Made by a program: the position numbers and the translations under genes. Below the pieces are notes generated by a model. It was not told where the DNA came from and searched no databases. It saw only the letters and a program-made list of their open reading frames with translations. From a bacterium (lineage in GTDB: Bacteria; Electryoneota; RPQS01), in the NCBI GenBank assembly GCA_036504735.1, contig DASXUQ010000008.1, positions 248,001 to 312,000 on the forward strand: DNA of 64,000 nt, read 5' to 3'. Below are positions 50,961-59,162 of this stretch, piece by piece (position 1 is the stretch's first letter; each line of letters begins with the position of its first letter).

Positions 50961-52042
50961 GGCCTTGCCTGCAAGATGCGTTGAAAAAGGGATTCGAACC
51001 GTGACATGGAATAATCTACGCTGAACTCGGCGGCAATCCGCGCCCGCATCATCTCCGCCACCTGCGCCCGCCGCGCGTCATCACTCAGCAACTCACTTGC
51101 CCTTGCCGTCATGGCGGCAAGATCGCCCGCCGGAATCAGGCTCTCCGCCAGCGGACCCGCAAAAATTTCCGGTACCGCGCCGACGTCAAAACTTAAACAC
51201 GCCGCACCCGCCGCCATCGCTTCCAACAGCACATTCGGCGTGCCTTCATCATCCGAGGTCAACAGAAACAGATCGGCGTCGCCCGCAATCTCCGCAAGAT
51301 CCGGCACAAACCCCGCAAGCTGCACGTGATTTTCCAGCGTCAGCGTGTGAATCCTCTGCTGCAATTCCTCGCGGCGCGGTCCATCTCCGGCGATCAGAAC
51401 TCGAAGCTGCGGAAACCGCGGTGCCAGCGCCGCCGCAATGTCCAGCAGCCGGTCAAACCGCTTTTGCGGCTCCAACCGTCCCGCACCCAGCACCAGCAGC
51501 GCATCGTCCGCAATGCCGAATCGCCGCCGCAACTCTCCGCGCTTCTGCGGCAGAAGAGCCGTGCCGTTGTGGATCACATCCACCTTATCTACGGGAAATC
51601 CGAGCCGCCTATACTGCTCGCGAATCGATGCCGCATTCACCACCAGTTTGCTCAACACACCCGTCGCCAGCCAGCGGTGATGGATCCCCCGCCGCAGCAG
51701 CGGAAACCCGTGCCGCGCCACCACCGGAATTCCGGCCAGTCGCGCCGCAATCCCGAACTGCCACGCTTCCTTGTTGAAGTTGACCATCGCCAGGTCCGCG
51801 CGAAAATTCTTCAGGAGCGCCCGCGCGCGCCAAATCGCCGGAGGAGAAAAATCTCCGCCAAAGATCGTTTCCGCAATCGTCAGTCCCCGCGCCTCGGCAA
51901 CCTGCAGCAGGCGGGAATCTGGCCGCCCCACTACCAGCGTCTCGTGGCCGTGCGCTGCAAACCAGTGCGCGGCCTCTACCGTCCACTTTTCGCCGCCGCC
52001 CCAGCTCTGTGCCCAGGCGGAATTGACCAGCAGCAGCCGCAC
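50957..52042 (-). CDS. Glycosyltransferase family 4
   Basis: 361 residues, GT-B fold. The N-terminal glycine-rich loop is WAQSWGGGEKWTVEAAHWFA, and the C-terminal donor site has VLGAGRLEPQKRFDRLLDIA and the E-x7-E motif region TSDDEGTPNVLLEAMAAGAA. The nucleotide sugar and acceptor are not readable. It starts one base from the end of the ABC transporter gene and overlaps the next gene by four bases, so it works with an exporter, a phosphoesterase and a GT9 on lipid-linked glycans. Confidence 0.92.
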   Translation of the reverse strand: MRLLLVNSAWAQSWGGGEKWTVEAAHWFAAHGHETLVVGRPDSRLLQVAEARGLTIAETIFGGDFSPPAIWRARALLKNFRADLAMVNFNKEAWQFGIAARLAGIPVVARHGFPLLRRGIHHRWLATGVLSKLVVNAASIREQYRRLGFPVDKVDVIHNGTALLPQKRGELRRRFGIADDALLVLGAGRLEPQKRFDRLLDIAAALAPRFPQLRVLIAGDGPRREELQQRIHTLTLENHVQLAGFVPDLAEIAGDADLFLLTSDDEGTPNVLLEAMAAGAACLSFDVGAVPEIFAGPLAESLIPAGDLAAMTARASELLSDDARRAQVAEMMRARIAAEFSVDYSMSRFESLFQRILQARP

Positions 52043-53874
52043 TACGCGTCGGCGCCGTGTTCGAACAGCCGCGTCAGCATCGCGTACAACGCGCTCGACC
52101 GCAGCAACTCGGTATGACTTCCCATGTCGGAAATTTTGCCCTTGTCCATCACCACAATCCGGTCCGCGTGGCGTACGCTCGTCAAGCGGTGCGCAATGAT
52201 AATCACCGTCCGCTTCAAAAACAGCTCGTCGAGCGCCTTCTGCACAAACCGCTCCGATTCCGCATCCAGCGCCGACGTCGCCTCGTCGAATATCAGAATC
52301 GGTGAATCCCTCAGCAGCGCGCGCGCAATCGCTATCCGCTGCTTCTGTCCGCCCGAGAGCTGCGTCCCGCGCTCTCCCACCATCGTCTCCAACCCGTGCG
52401 GAAGCTGGCGGATGAACTCTCCCGAATGGGACCGCTCAATCGCTTCCTGCAAGCGCGCGTCTTCCACGCCGCTCAGCCCGTAGCAAATATTGTTGCGCAC
52501 CGTGTCATTGAACAGGAACACGTCCTGGCTGACCGTACTCACCTGTGACCGCAGCGCGGTCAGCGGCAACTCCTTCAGCGGCTGGCCGTCCACCGTAATC
52601 AGTCCCTGCTGCGGCTCGTAAAAACGCGGAATCAGATTCGCCAGTGTGCTCTTGCCGCTGCCGCTTCGTCCCACCAGCGCGATTTTCTCGTTCTTGTGGA
52701 TGATCAGATTGATATCCCTGAGCACCCATTCATTGGAGGTCTCATAGCGGAAATGCACCCGGTCGAACACAATCGCCTTCTCGAACCGGATCGGCGCCGT
52801 GCTGCCGGTTTGCACCGGCTCGGGCTTTTCATTCAGCACCTCCTCGATCCGCACTCCCGCCGCCGCGCCGATCTGCAGACTGTTCATCACGCTGCCGAGG
52901 TTGCGCGCCGGAGCCAAAATCGAAAACAGCACCACGATGAACCGGATAAAATCTTCCGCGTCCACGCCGCTGCCCGTCAACACCTGCTGCCCGCCGAAGA
53001 ACAGCACCAGCGCGATAATAAACACGCCGATACTCTCCGAGAGCGGCGGCGCCAGCCGTTCCAGCCGCGCCAGCCGCAGATTCTGCCGGAACAGTTCCTG
53101 CGTGCCCGCTTCGAACTTCTCCGCTTCCCGCCGCTCCGTTCCGAAAGCCTTGATCACCCGCGCGCCGGAAATGGCCTCCTGCAAGTGCGACGTGATATTC
53201 CCCAGCCGCTCCTGAATCCGCCAGCTCTTGCGCTTGAGACTCTGCCCCGTCCACTTGTAGATCACCCCGAAGAGCGGCACGATGAGCAGCGCCATCAGCG
53301 TCATCTTCCACGAGATCGAAATCAGCACAATCAAGAGCGTGATCACCGTCAGCGGATCGCGCAGGAGCTGGGTAAACACTCGCTGAAAGGTGATGCTGAT
53401 CGCCGCCACGTCGTTCATCACGTTGGACATCACTTCGCCCGTGGGCCGGCGGTCGAAATAAGAGTAGGGGAGACGAGCCACATGCGCGAATACCGTATCC
53501 CGCAGATCCTTGATCATCTTCTGCTCGACGTACGAGACAAAATGCAACTGCCCGTACCCGAACAGATTCTTGATCAGAAACACGATAATCAGCGCCACGC
53601 ACAGCCGCGGCAGCATATGCACCGGATCGCTTCCGCCCAGCACATCCCATGACCATGTCTTCAGCGACTCGTACCAGCCCGACAGCCCGCCCATCGGCAC
53701 CGGCGACGCGTTCGCATTCGGATTGTTCGGCAGAAAAATCACCTTCAGCACCGGAGCCACCAGCCACAGCGAGAGCGCGTTGAACACCACGTAAAACAGC
53801 GTACACGCCGCCGTCCCGATCAAATGCCCGGGATACCGCTTAAAAGGATTTATGAATTTGAGGTAAGTTGTCAT
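52042..53874 (-). CDS. MsbA-like ABC exporter, fused TM and ATPase domains
   Basis: 610 residues, the size of MsbA/lipid flippases. Six membrane helices occupy residues 1 to about 340. The ATPase domain has Walker A GRSGSGKST, Q-loop VSQDVFLFN, signature LSGGQKQRIAIARALL, Walker B ILIFDEATSALD and switch His in IIAHRLTSVRHAD. The substrate is probably a lipid-linked sugar or lipid A-core, judged from the downstream GT4, phosphoesterase and GT9 genes with which it is coupled. There are about 40 bases between its start and a class III arm. Confidence 0.93.
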   Translation of the reverse strand: MTTYLKFINPFKRYPGHLIGTAACTLFYVVFNALSLWLVAPVLKVIFLPNNPNANASPVPMGGLSGWYESLKTWSWDVLGGSDPVHMLPRLCVALIIVFLIKNLFGYGQLHFVSYVEQKMIKDLRDTVFAHVARLPYSYFDRRPTGEVMSNVMNDVAAISITFQRVFTQLLRDPLTVITLLIVLISISWKMTLMALLIVPLFGVIYKWTGQSLKRKSWRIQERLGNITSHLQEAISGARVIKAFGTERREAEKFEAGTQELFRQNLRLARLERLAPPLSESIGVFIIALVLFFGGQQVLTGSGVDAEDFIRFIVVLFSILAPARNLGSVMNSLQIGAAAGVRIEEVLNEKPEPVQTGSTAPIRFEKAIVFDRVHFRYETSNEWVLRDINLIIHKNEKIALVGRSGSGKSTLANLIPRFYEPQQGLITVDGQPLKELPLTALRSQVSTVSQDVFLFNDTVRNNICYGLSGVEDARLQEAIERSHSGEFIRQLPHGLETMVGERGTQLSGGQKQRIAIARALLRDSPILIFDEATSALDAESERFVQKALDELFLKRTVIIIAHRLTSVRHADRIVVMDKGKISDMGSHTELLRSSALYAMLTRLFEHGADA

Positions 53875-53875
53875 G

Positions 53876-53905
53876 AAAGAGACTGGAGGCTAAAGACTGG
53901 AGACC
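53876..53905. repeat. Class III arm, left flank of S23 gene
   Basis: Purine-rich words GAGACTGGAGGCTAAAGACT followed by GGAGACC. It is roughly complementary to 54298-54333, on the other side of the S23-family gene. Confidence 0.65.
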
Positions 53906-53917
53906 TGAACACGTTGC

Positions 53918-54283
53918 CTAAGGGGTGCTATCAGACCGGGTGTGCTTGACCATCGTCACAAAAATCGCCATGAGTTCCGACATTTCGCCCTTCAACTGGG
54001 AAAGTCTCTCCGCCTTAACGATGCCGCTGTTTTCGATAACATATATCCAATAAATGGTTTCTTCGAGCTCCTGCATGGCACCGGTAATCTTGTTGGCAAA
54101 ATCCGCTTTAGATTTTGAACGGCATGACTCGGCGTAATGGGCCCCGACCGATGTGCCTGAGCGGAGAAGCTGTTCGGCGAGGTTGCGCGTCGGTCCGGCC
54201 TTGGGTAGCGCGCCCGTCAACCGCACAATACGCACCGCAAATTCCCGCGTCCTTTGCCGCAGGCGGTCCTTGCGAACATCCAT
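53918..54283 (-). CDS. Four-helix-bundle protein, 23S rRNA intervening-sequence (S23/Avd) family
   Basis: 121 residues, the family's usual length. Four amphipathic helices with signatures RQRTREFAVRIVRLTGALPK, NLAEQLLRSGTSVGAHYAES, DFANKITGAMQELEETIYWI and SQLKGEMSELMAIFVTMVKH; S-G-T-S-V-(G/A)-A-N/H-Y-A-E is the family hallmark. Members occur inside intervening sequences of 23S rRNA and, as Avd, in diversity-generating retroelements, where they bind RNA. Here it lies between two coding operons, not in rRNA, and is bracketed by stuttered arms with the same words as the free element at 8853-8948. AGGAG precedes the ATG at a good distance. A role in mobility or RNA handling is inferred. Confidence 0.85.
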   Translation of the reverse strand: MDVRKDRLRQRTREFAVRIVRLTGALPKAGPTRNLAEQLLRSGTSVGAHYAESCRSKSKADFANKITGAMQELEETIYWIYVIENSGIVKAERLSQLKGEMSELMAIFVTMVKHTRSDSTP

Positions 54284-54297
54284 GACGAGGTCTCCTG

Positions 54298-54333
54298 ATT
54301 TTCGAGTCTCAGGTCTCTGGTCTCAAGTCTTTC
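54298..54333. repeat. Class III arm, right flank of S23 gene
   Basis: Pyrimidine-rich words TTTCGAGTCTCAGGTCTCTG then GTCTCAAGTCTTTCC. TTTCGAGTCTCA is also in the element at 8904-8915. Confidence 0.65.
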
Positions 54334-54489
54334 CGCGCCAGCCCTAAATATCCGAAATCTCCCCGACATATCAAATACCCGCAGCCATTTCCTCCCTGAA
54401 ACAAACGCCAACTATCGCGAAATATGTCACGATCCGGCTTGACTCCGCACCAAGGTTTTCGCATATTCGGATATGAAAGAAGGGTATGC

Positions 54490-54517
54490 GCTAATGTTAG
54501 AAGCATCTAACATTAGC
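54490..54517. promoter_or_regulatory. Perfect 12-bp palindrome upstream of feoA
   Basis: GCTAATGTTAGA (54490-54501), AGCA, TCTAACATTAGC (54506-54517). It lies 51 bases before the feoA ATG. The half-sites TTAG/CTAA recall operators of iron-responsive DtxR/IdeR-type repressors, so it is a candidate iron operator. Confidence 0.45.
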
Positions 54518-54568
54518 CGCCTGTAACATTTTAGTTTTTTGGAGTTTTGGATTTTTGGCTTTGAAAAT

Positions 54569-54871
54569 ATGACCACCGTCGACACCGCTCACACCGCCAA
54601 TTTCACGCTGAAAGGCCCCGCCGTGCCTCTCACCCAACTCCCGCTTGGATCCCGCTGTCGGGTCGAGGCGGTCGATGAAAACTCCGAAAGCCTGCTCCGG
54701 CTGATGGAAATGGGCCTGACACCGGGAGCGGTCGTGGTGATGGAACGCGAAGCCCCCCTTAAGAGCCCCTACAGCCTGCGCCTGCCGGGCTGCACCTTGG
54801 CCGTCCGGCGTGAAGATGCCGAACGTGTGCTGGTTACCCTGTTGCCCGAGTCCTCTGCCGAAGGTAAGTAG
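54569..54871 (+). CDS. feoA: Ferrous iron transport protein A
   Basis: 100 residues from ATG 54569; a TTG at 54539 is in frame but in a stuttered GGAGTTTTGGATTTTTGGC tract. A single FeoA (SH3-like) domain: PLTQLPLGSRCRVEAVDENS, LLRLMEMGLTPGAVVVMERE and PLKSPYSLRLPGCTLAVRRE. FeoA is a small cytoplasmic partner of the FeoB iron permease. feoB begins three bases after its stop. A perfect palindrome upstream may be the iron-responsive operator. Confidence 0.93.
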   Translation: MTTVDTAHTANFTLKGPAVPLTQLPLGSRCRVEAVDENSESLLRLMEMGLTPGAVVVMEREAPLKSPYSLRLPGCTLAVRREDAERVLVTLLPESSAEGK

Positions 54872-54874
54872 ACC

Positions 54875-57124
54875 TTGGCCCAATGCCATACAGATACCGT
54901 TGTTCGTGAGAAGGTCGCCGCCGGTCGGCGGGTAATTGCCATTGCCGGCAATCCCAACGCCGGAAAGACGACCGTTTTTAATGCCCTCACCGGAACCCGC
55001 CAGCGCGTCGGCAACTACCCCGGCGTCACCGTCGAACGCAAAGTCGGCACCCTCCACCTGCCTTCGGGTGAAGTGGCCGACATCGTCGACCTTCCCGGCT
55101 GCTACAGCCTCGTCGCGCGTTCCCCGGAAGAACAGATTTCCCATGACGTCCTTCTCGGTGAACTGGAAGGTGAGCCCCGCCCGGACCTCGTGGTCATCGT
55201 GGTTGATGCCTCCAATCTGCAGCGCAATCTCTTCTTAGCCACTCAGATCCGCGATCTGGGACTTCCCATGATCGTCGCCCTCAATATGATGGACATCGCC
55301 CGCGAGCGCGGCTCCGAAGTCATGCCCCACAAGCTCTCCGAGGCTTTGGGCTGCCCGGTTGTGCCTCTCGTCGCGCGCAAGGGTGAAGGGCTGGATGATC
55401 TGCTCGCGCTGCTCGAGCGTACCGCCTGCGGATGCAGTGAATGCACCTGTGGCCTCGCGCCGCGTTTCATTGATGCACTCCCCGCCGCGCTGGAAAAACC
55501 CGTTGAAGCCCTCTCGCAGGGCCTGATCCAAAGCGGTCTGGCCTCTGAAGAATCCTCCCGCGCCGAAGCCCTCTGGCTGCTCGTGTCTTCGTTCGAAGGC
55601 GAGGATGCCGTCAAGGTCTCGCCGACCCATGCCGCCCTCACACGCCGCGTGCGCACCGAGTTCAAGCTTTCGCCACGGCAGATGCGCGCTATTGAAACCA
55701 GTGCGCGCTATCACTATCTGAAGGACCTGATGTTCCTCGCGGCCTGCGTCGAAATGGACCGGCCGCACCGCCTCACCGACCGCCTCGACCGCGTGCTCCT
55801 GCACCGCGTCTTCGGTCCGCTGATCTTTCTCGCCGTCATGGCCCTGGTCTTCCAATCCATCTTCTCCTGGGTGACTCCCGCCATGGACCTCATCCAGTCC
55901 GGAGTCGGCCTCGTGGAAAGCGGCGTCAGTCATCTCCTTCCCGATGGCCTCTTCAAGGAACTGGTGCTGCAAGGGGCCATCGCCGGCGTCGGCAATGTGC
56001 TGGTCTTCCTACCGCAGATTCTTGTCTTATTCCTCTTTGTCGGTCTGCTCGAAGACATCGGTTACATGGCGCGCGCCGCCTTCCTCATGGACCGCATCAT
56101 GGCCCGTGTGGGTCTGGATGGCCGCGCGTTTCTGCCGCTGCTCTCCAGCTTTGCCTGTGCCATTCCCGGCATTATGGCCACTCGCACCATCGCCGGACGC
56201 AAGGACCGCCTCGTCACCATTCTCGTCGCGCCGCTTATGTCGTGCAGCGCGCGTCTCCCGGTCTACACGCTGATCATCGGTACTGTCTTCGCCGCCAGCC
56301 GTCCCGTGTGGGGTTTCTTCACCGTCGGTGGTCTCGTGCTGATGAGCATGTATCTCTTTTCCATCACCGTCGGCATCACCATGGCGGCCATCTTCAAGCG
56401 CACACTCTTAAAGAGTCCGCCGCCGCCGTTGCTGCTCGAACTTCCGACCTACAAACTCCCGTCGCTGAAATCCGTCGCGCTCAATGTCTTTGATCGCGGC
56501 AAACTGTTCGTCATCCGCGCCGGTACCGTCATTCTGGCCGCCACCGTCATCGTCTGGGCCGTCATCCATGTGCCGCTGCGTCATGTCGACCTTGCGCCGC
56601 TGACTGCCGAACGCGCCGCCGTCATATCTGACGCCTCGCTCGATTCCCCCGCCCAAACCGCCGCGCTGAATCTCATTCAGGCAAAAGAAGACGCGCTGAG
56701 AATCGAACACAGCATCGGCGGATCTTTGGGCAAACTGATTGAGCCGGTCATTGCCCCCCTCGGTTTCGATTGGAAGATGGGTGTCGGCATCATCGCCAGC
56801 TTCGCCGCGCGCGAGGTCTTTGTCAGCGGTCTGGCCGTCGTCAACGGCGTCGGCAGTGCCGATGAGAACTCCTCCGATCTGCGCCAGACTCTGCGTGCCG
56901 AAAAACGCCCCGGCAGCGGTGCGCCCGTCTATACTCCGTTGCTCGGCCTCGCGCTGATGGTCTTCTTCGTACTGGCCTGTCAGTGCATGTCCACCGTGGC
57001 GATTGTCCGCCGGGAAACCAACAGTTGGCGCTGGCCCGCTTTCATGATCGCCTACATGAGCATCCTCGCCTGGCTCGGAGCCTTCGCCGTCTACCAGGGC
57101 GGCCACCTCCTCGGCCTCTCCTGA
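54875..57124 (+). CDS. feoB: Ferrous iron transporter FeoB
   Basis: 749 residues, TTG start three bases after feoA. The N-terminal G-domain has G1 AGNPNAGKTTVFNALTG, G3 DLPGCYS, and G4 NMMD. A cysteine cluster CGCSECTCG sits at about residues 188-196, unusual between the G domain and the membrane part and a possible metal or redox site. The C-terminal half has two gate motifs typical of FeoB (SSFACAIPGIMATRTIAGR and AAREVFVSG) and about eight membrane helices. It imports Fe(II) across the inner membrane. Regulated with feoA, probably by iron. Confidence 0.96.
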   Translation: MAQCHTDTVVREKVAAGRRVIAIAGNPNAGKTTVFNALTGTRQRVGNYPGVTVERKVGTLHLPSGEVADIVDLPGCYSLVARSPEEQISHDVLLGELEGEPRPDLVVIVVDASNLQRNLFLATQIRDLGLPMIVALNMMDIARERGSEVMPHKLSEALGCPVVPLVARKGEGLDDLLALLERTACGCSECTCGLAPRFIDALPAALEKPVEALSQGLIQSGLASEESSRAEALWLLVSSFEGEDAVKVSPTHAALTRRVRTEFKLSPRQMRAIETSARYHYLKDLMFLAACVEMDRPHRLTDRLDRVLLHRVFGPLIFLAVMALVFQSIFSWVTPAMDLIQSGVGLVESGVSHLLPDGLFKELVLQGAIAGVGNVLVFLPQILVLFLFVGLLEDIGYMARAAFLMDRIMARVGLDGRAFLPLLSSFACAIPGIMATRTIAGRKDRLVTILVAPLMSCSARLPVYTLIIGTVFAASRPVWGFFTVGGLVLMSMYLFSITVGITMAAIFKRTLLKSPPPPLLLELPTYKLPSLKSVALNVFDRGKLFVIRAGTVILAATVIVWAVIHVPLRHVDLAPLTAERAAVISDASLDSPAQTAALNLIQAKEDALRIEHSIGGSLGKLIEPVIAPLGFDWKMGVGIIASFAAREVFVSGLAVVNGVGSADENSSDLRQTLRAEKRPGSGAPVYTPLLGLALMVFFVLACQCMSTVAIVRRETNSWRWPAFMIAYMSILAWLGAFAVYQGGHLLGLS

Positions 57125-57125
57125 C

Positions 57126-57215
57126 GCAAAACGAAAAACTAAAATGAAGAACCAAAAGATGAATCCGAGCCTTCTTCATTTTTGGTTTCTAATTTCTAAT
57201 TTCTAATTTCGTCTC
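57126..57215. repeat. Class III stuttered hairpin between feoB and next gene
   Basis: Purine arm AAAACGAAAAACTAAAATGA then AGAACCAAAAGATGAA; pyrimidine arm CTTCTTCATTTTTGGTTTCT, ending in three TAATTTC words. Confidence 0.7.
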
Positions 57216-57216
57216 C

Positions 57217-57414
57217 ATGTCCCCTCTCCTCGACACCTTCTTAGTCCTCACCGCCGTCGCCCTCGCCCTCGGCTATTTGGTGTGGCGCAAACTGCGCTCG
57301 AAGCGCCATGCCCAGCGGGACTGGACCAGCGGCCACGCCGACGTCTGCACCTCCTGCCCCGTCATCCAGATCCACAAGGCCCGCTTACAAAAAGCCTCCC
57401 GGAATCATGAATAA
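57217..57414 (+). CDS. Small FeoB-associated Cys-containing membrane protein
   Basis: 65 residues: one N-terminal membrane helix (LLDTFLVLTAVALALGYLVW), a basic stretch (RKLRSKRHAQRDW) and a C-terminal CTSCPVIQIHK. The place after feoB, the size and the C-x-x-C are those of the FeoB-associated cysteine-rich membrane proteins, although only two cysteines remain. It may help assemble or gate FeoB. The ATG lies directly after the class III stutter. A good terminator follows. Confidence 0.75.
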   Translation: MSPLLDTFLVLTAVALALGYLVWRKLRSKRHAQRDWTSGHADVCTSCPVIQIHKARLQKASRNHE

Positions 57415-57416
57415 AA

Positions 57417-57449
57417 AAACGCGGGACGAGTCAACCTCGTCCCGCGTTT
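57417..57449. terminator. Terminator after feo operon
   Basis: AAACGCGGGACGAG (57417-57430) and CTCGTCCCGCGTTT (57436-57449), a 14-bp perfect stem with loop TCAAC, between converging genes. Confidence 0.85.
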
Positions 57450-57597
57450 CATTATCCGTTTTCCCCTGCGCCGCATCCCCCATCCTGTCATCCTGCACGC
57501 GGTCTTCCTTCGTTCTGCCATCCTGCACCCCCTAACCTTGTCATCCTGCATTTGTCTTCAAATGCAGGATCTCTCTTTCCCGCTCAACAGAGGATTC

Positions 57598-58755
57598 CTA
57601 TTTCCTATTTCCTATTTCCCCTCGCCCCACTCCTCGTTGCGCCAGCAGCCCCTCAAGCTGATCCACCACAAAACCCAGATCAAATTCCCGCACGGCATAC
57701 TCCCGGGCTCGTGCACCGATCTCCCGCCGCTTGTCGCTATTCGCCAGCAACTCCCGCACCGCCTTTTCGAGGTCATTGAGGTTGGTCGCAAATCGTCCCA
57801 GCCCCTTGTCCGTCAGCAGCCGGTCGGGATTGACATCTAAGGAAACAATCGGCACTCCGCGCATCATCGCATGGATGAAGGTATTGGGATAGCCTTCTGC
57901 CTGACTGGTACTCACCAGCAGATGGGCCTTCTGAAAATACTCCCCCACCCGGTTGCGCGGCACCGCGCCATCATACCGCAAATGCGGCAGCTTCCGTGTG
58001 GCCGCATCCAAAATTGCCCGGTACTTCGGCTCCTGAATATTGCCGATCATCACAAAATCCGCATCCAAGTCCCGGCAACGGCGTGCCAACTCAATAAACA
58101 GGCGCGGCCTTTTCCAGTCTTTGATTCCCCCCGCCCACAACACCAGCGGCTTGCCCAGATGAGATTGAACTTCATTCTCCGGGACGCTTGTCTGTGGATT
58201 GTGCAGCACCACACTGTCAATTCCTCCGGCGGCCAGTGCCTCTTGCTGGCCGGTATGCTGGGCCAGCACCAGATCCGCTGCCCGTACTCCCCGCCGCGCC
58301 ATCCAGGTGGGATAAACAAATCGCAACAGATGGGCATAGAACCGTGCTGCGCCGAAATTCTGCTTCACCAGCTTGAGTCTGGGCAAGAAGGACCCATCCG
58401 CCTCAGAGGCCGATGCCCAGACCTTTAGTGTTCCCGCAGGAGCCTCCAGCATGGTGTGATGGGTGTAGAGATCATACACAATACTCACCACCACCGCAGG
58501 CCTCAGCTTCGTGAGCAACCTGCGCAAGGCCAGCCGGTTCGCCACAAAGGGTGATCGCTGCGGTGGCAGTGCATGCAACGTCACGCCATCCACTACCGCC
58601 GGATCCGGCGTTTTCTTCATCTCACTTATGCAGTGGACATCCCAGCCCCGCCGCGCAAGTTCAGTTGAAAGCAACCACACCCGCTCCTCTGAGCCGCCCT
58701 GAATACTGGTCAGCAAATGGTACTTGGAGACAAACAGAATGCGGGGCTTTTCCAT
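57598..58755 (-). CDS. Glycosyltransferase family 4
   Basis: 385 residues from ATG 58755 (MEKPRILFVSKYHLLTSIQG); the frame stays open to 58872 but the extra 39 residues lie next to a repeat and have no ribosome site. GT-B signatures: GGSEERVWLLSTELARRGWD, LVLWAGGIKDWKRPRLFIELA and STSQAEGYPNTFIHAMMRGVP (E-x7-E type). Donor and acceptor unknown. The last codons (GEIGNRK) are coded by a class III stutter (GGAAATAGGAAATAG on the minus strand), as if the element had run into the gene's 3' end. It faces the flippase gene across a 400-base gap. Confidence 0.9.
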   Translation of the reverse strand: MEKPRILFVSKYHLLTSIQGGSEERVWLLSTELARRGWDVHCISEMKKTPDPAVVDGVTLHALPPQRSPFVANRLALRRLLTKLRPAVVVSIVYDLYTHHTMLEAPAGTLKVWASASEADGSFLPRLKLVKQNFGAARFYAHLLRFVYPTWMARRGVRAADLVLAQHTGQQEALAAGGIDSVVLHNPQTSVPENEVQSHLGKPLVLWAGGIKDWKRPRLFIELARRCRDLDADFVMIGNIQEPKYRAILDAATRKLPHLRYDGAVPRNRVGEYFQKAHLLVSTSQAEGYPNTFIHAMMRGVPIVSLDVNPDRLLTDKGLGRFATNLNDLEKAVRELLANSDKRREIGARAREYAVREFDLGFVVDQLEGLLAQRGVGRGEIGNRK

Positions 58756-58877
58756 GCCGGGTAAATAACTTCCGTTGAAAAGGTGAGAAATACCAAGATA
58801 AAGACCAACATCAACAAAAGCAAGCAATTTCCAAGCCAGCAAGCGCCACCCTGTTCCGCCCCCCCACCTCAAAAAAA

Positions 58878-59070
58878 CTAACCGGCACGCGCTCCATCGT
58901 GCCGGATCCCTTGTTCATGCTGCCCTCCGGGCTGACGGTCCGCTGAAGGCGAGATCTCGCTCCGCCGGACCGGAGGCCGCCGCTATGGATGGGGTTTGTC
59001 ACCGCGCGGTCTCCATGCACAACCCCCACGCCGCCGAGCAGGCGACCCGGGTCAAGGGGTCACCCCTTGT
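58878..59070. repeat. Class II hairpin mosaic repeat, copy 3
   Basis: CCGGCACG-CGCTCCAT-CGTGCCGG, then CCGGGCTGACGGTCCGCTGA and AGGCGAGATCTCGCTCCGCC almost identical to copy 1, GACCGGAGGCCGCCGCTA, and an end block GGGTCAAGGGGTCACCCCTT matching copy 2. Confidence 0.85.
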
Positions 59071-59097
59071 TGCGGAAGGGAGAGAGATTTTGTAGAT
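59069..59097 (+). promoter_or_regulatory. Candidate promoter of flippase gene
   Basis: TTGCGG (59069-59074), 17-base spacer, TAGATT (59092-59097), 65 bases before ATG 59163. The -35 box falls at the end of the class II repeat. Confidence 0.4.
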
Positions 59098-59162
59098 TCT
59101 TGGCATGCGGCTTGCCGTGAGTTCTCTTTTTGAGCGGCATGTGACCACAAACTTGGCAGGAT

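Larger units (their letters stand above)
58756..59162. other. Divergent intergenic region with class II repeat and promoter
   Basis: 407 bases with no gene; contains the repeat 58878-59070 and a promoter-like sequence for the flippase. Confidence 0.65.

Noticed and set aside
58756-58872. N-terminal extension of the GT4 gene
   Set aside because: The 39 extra codons abut a repeat and lack a ribosome site; homologous GT4 proteins begin at the K-P-R-I-L-F-V strand.
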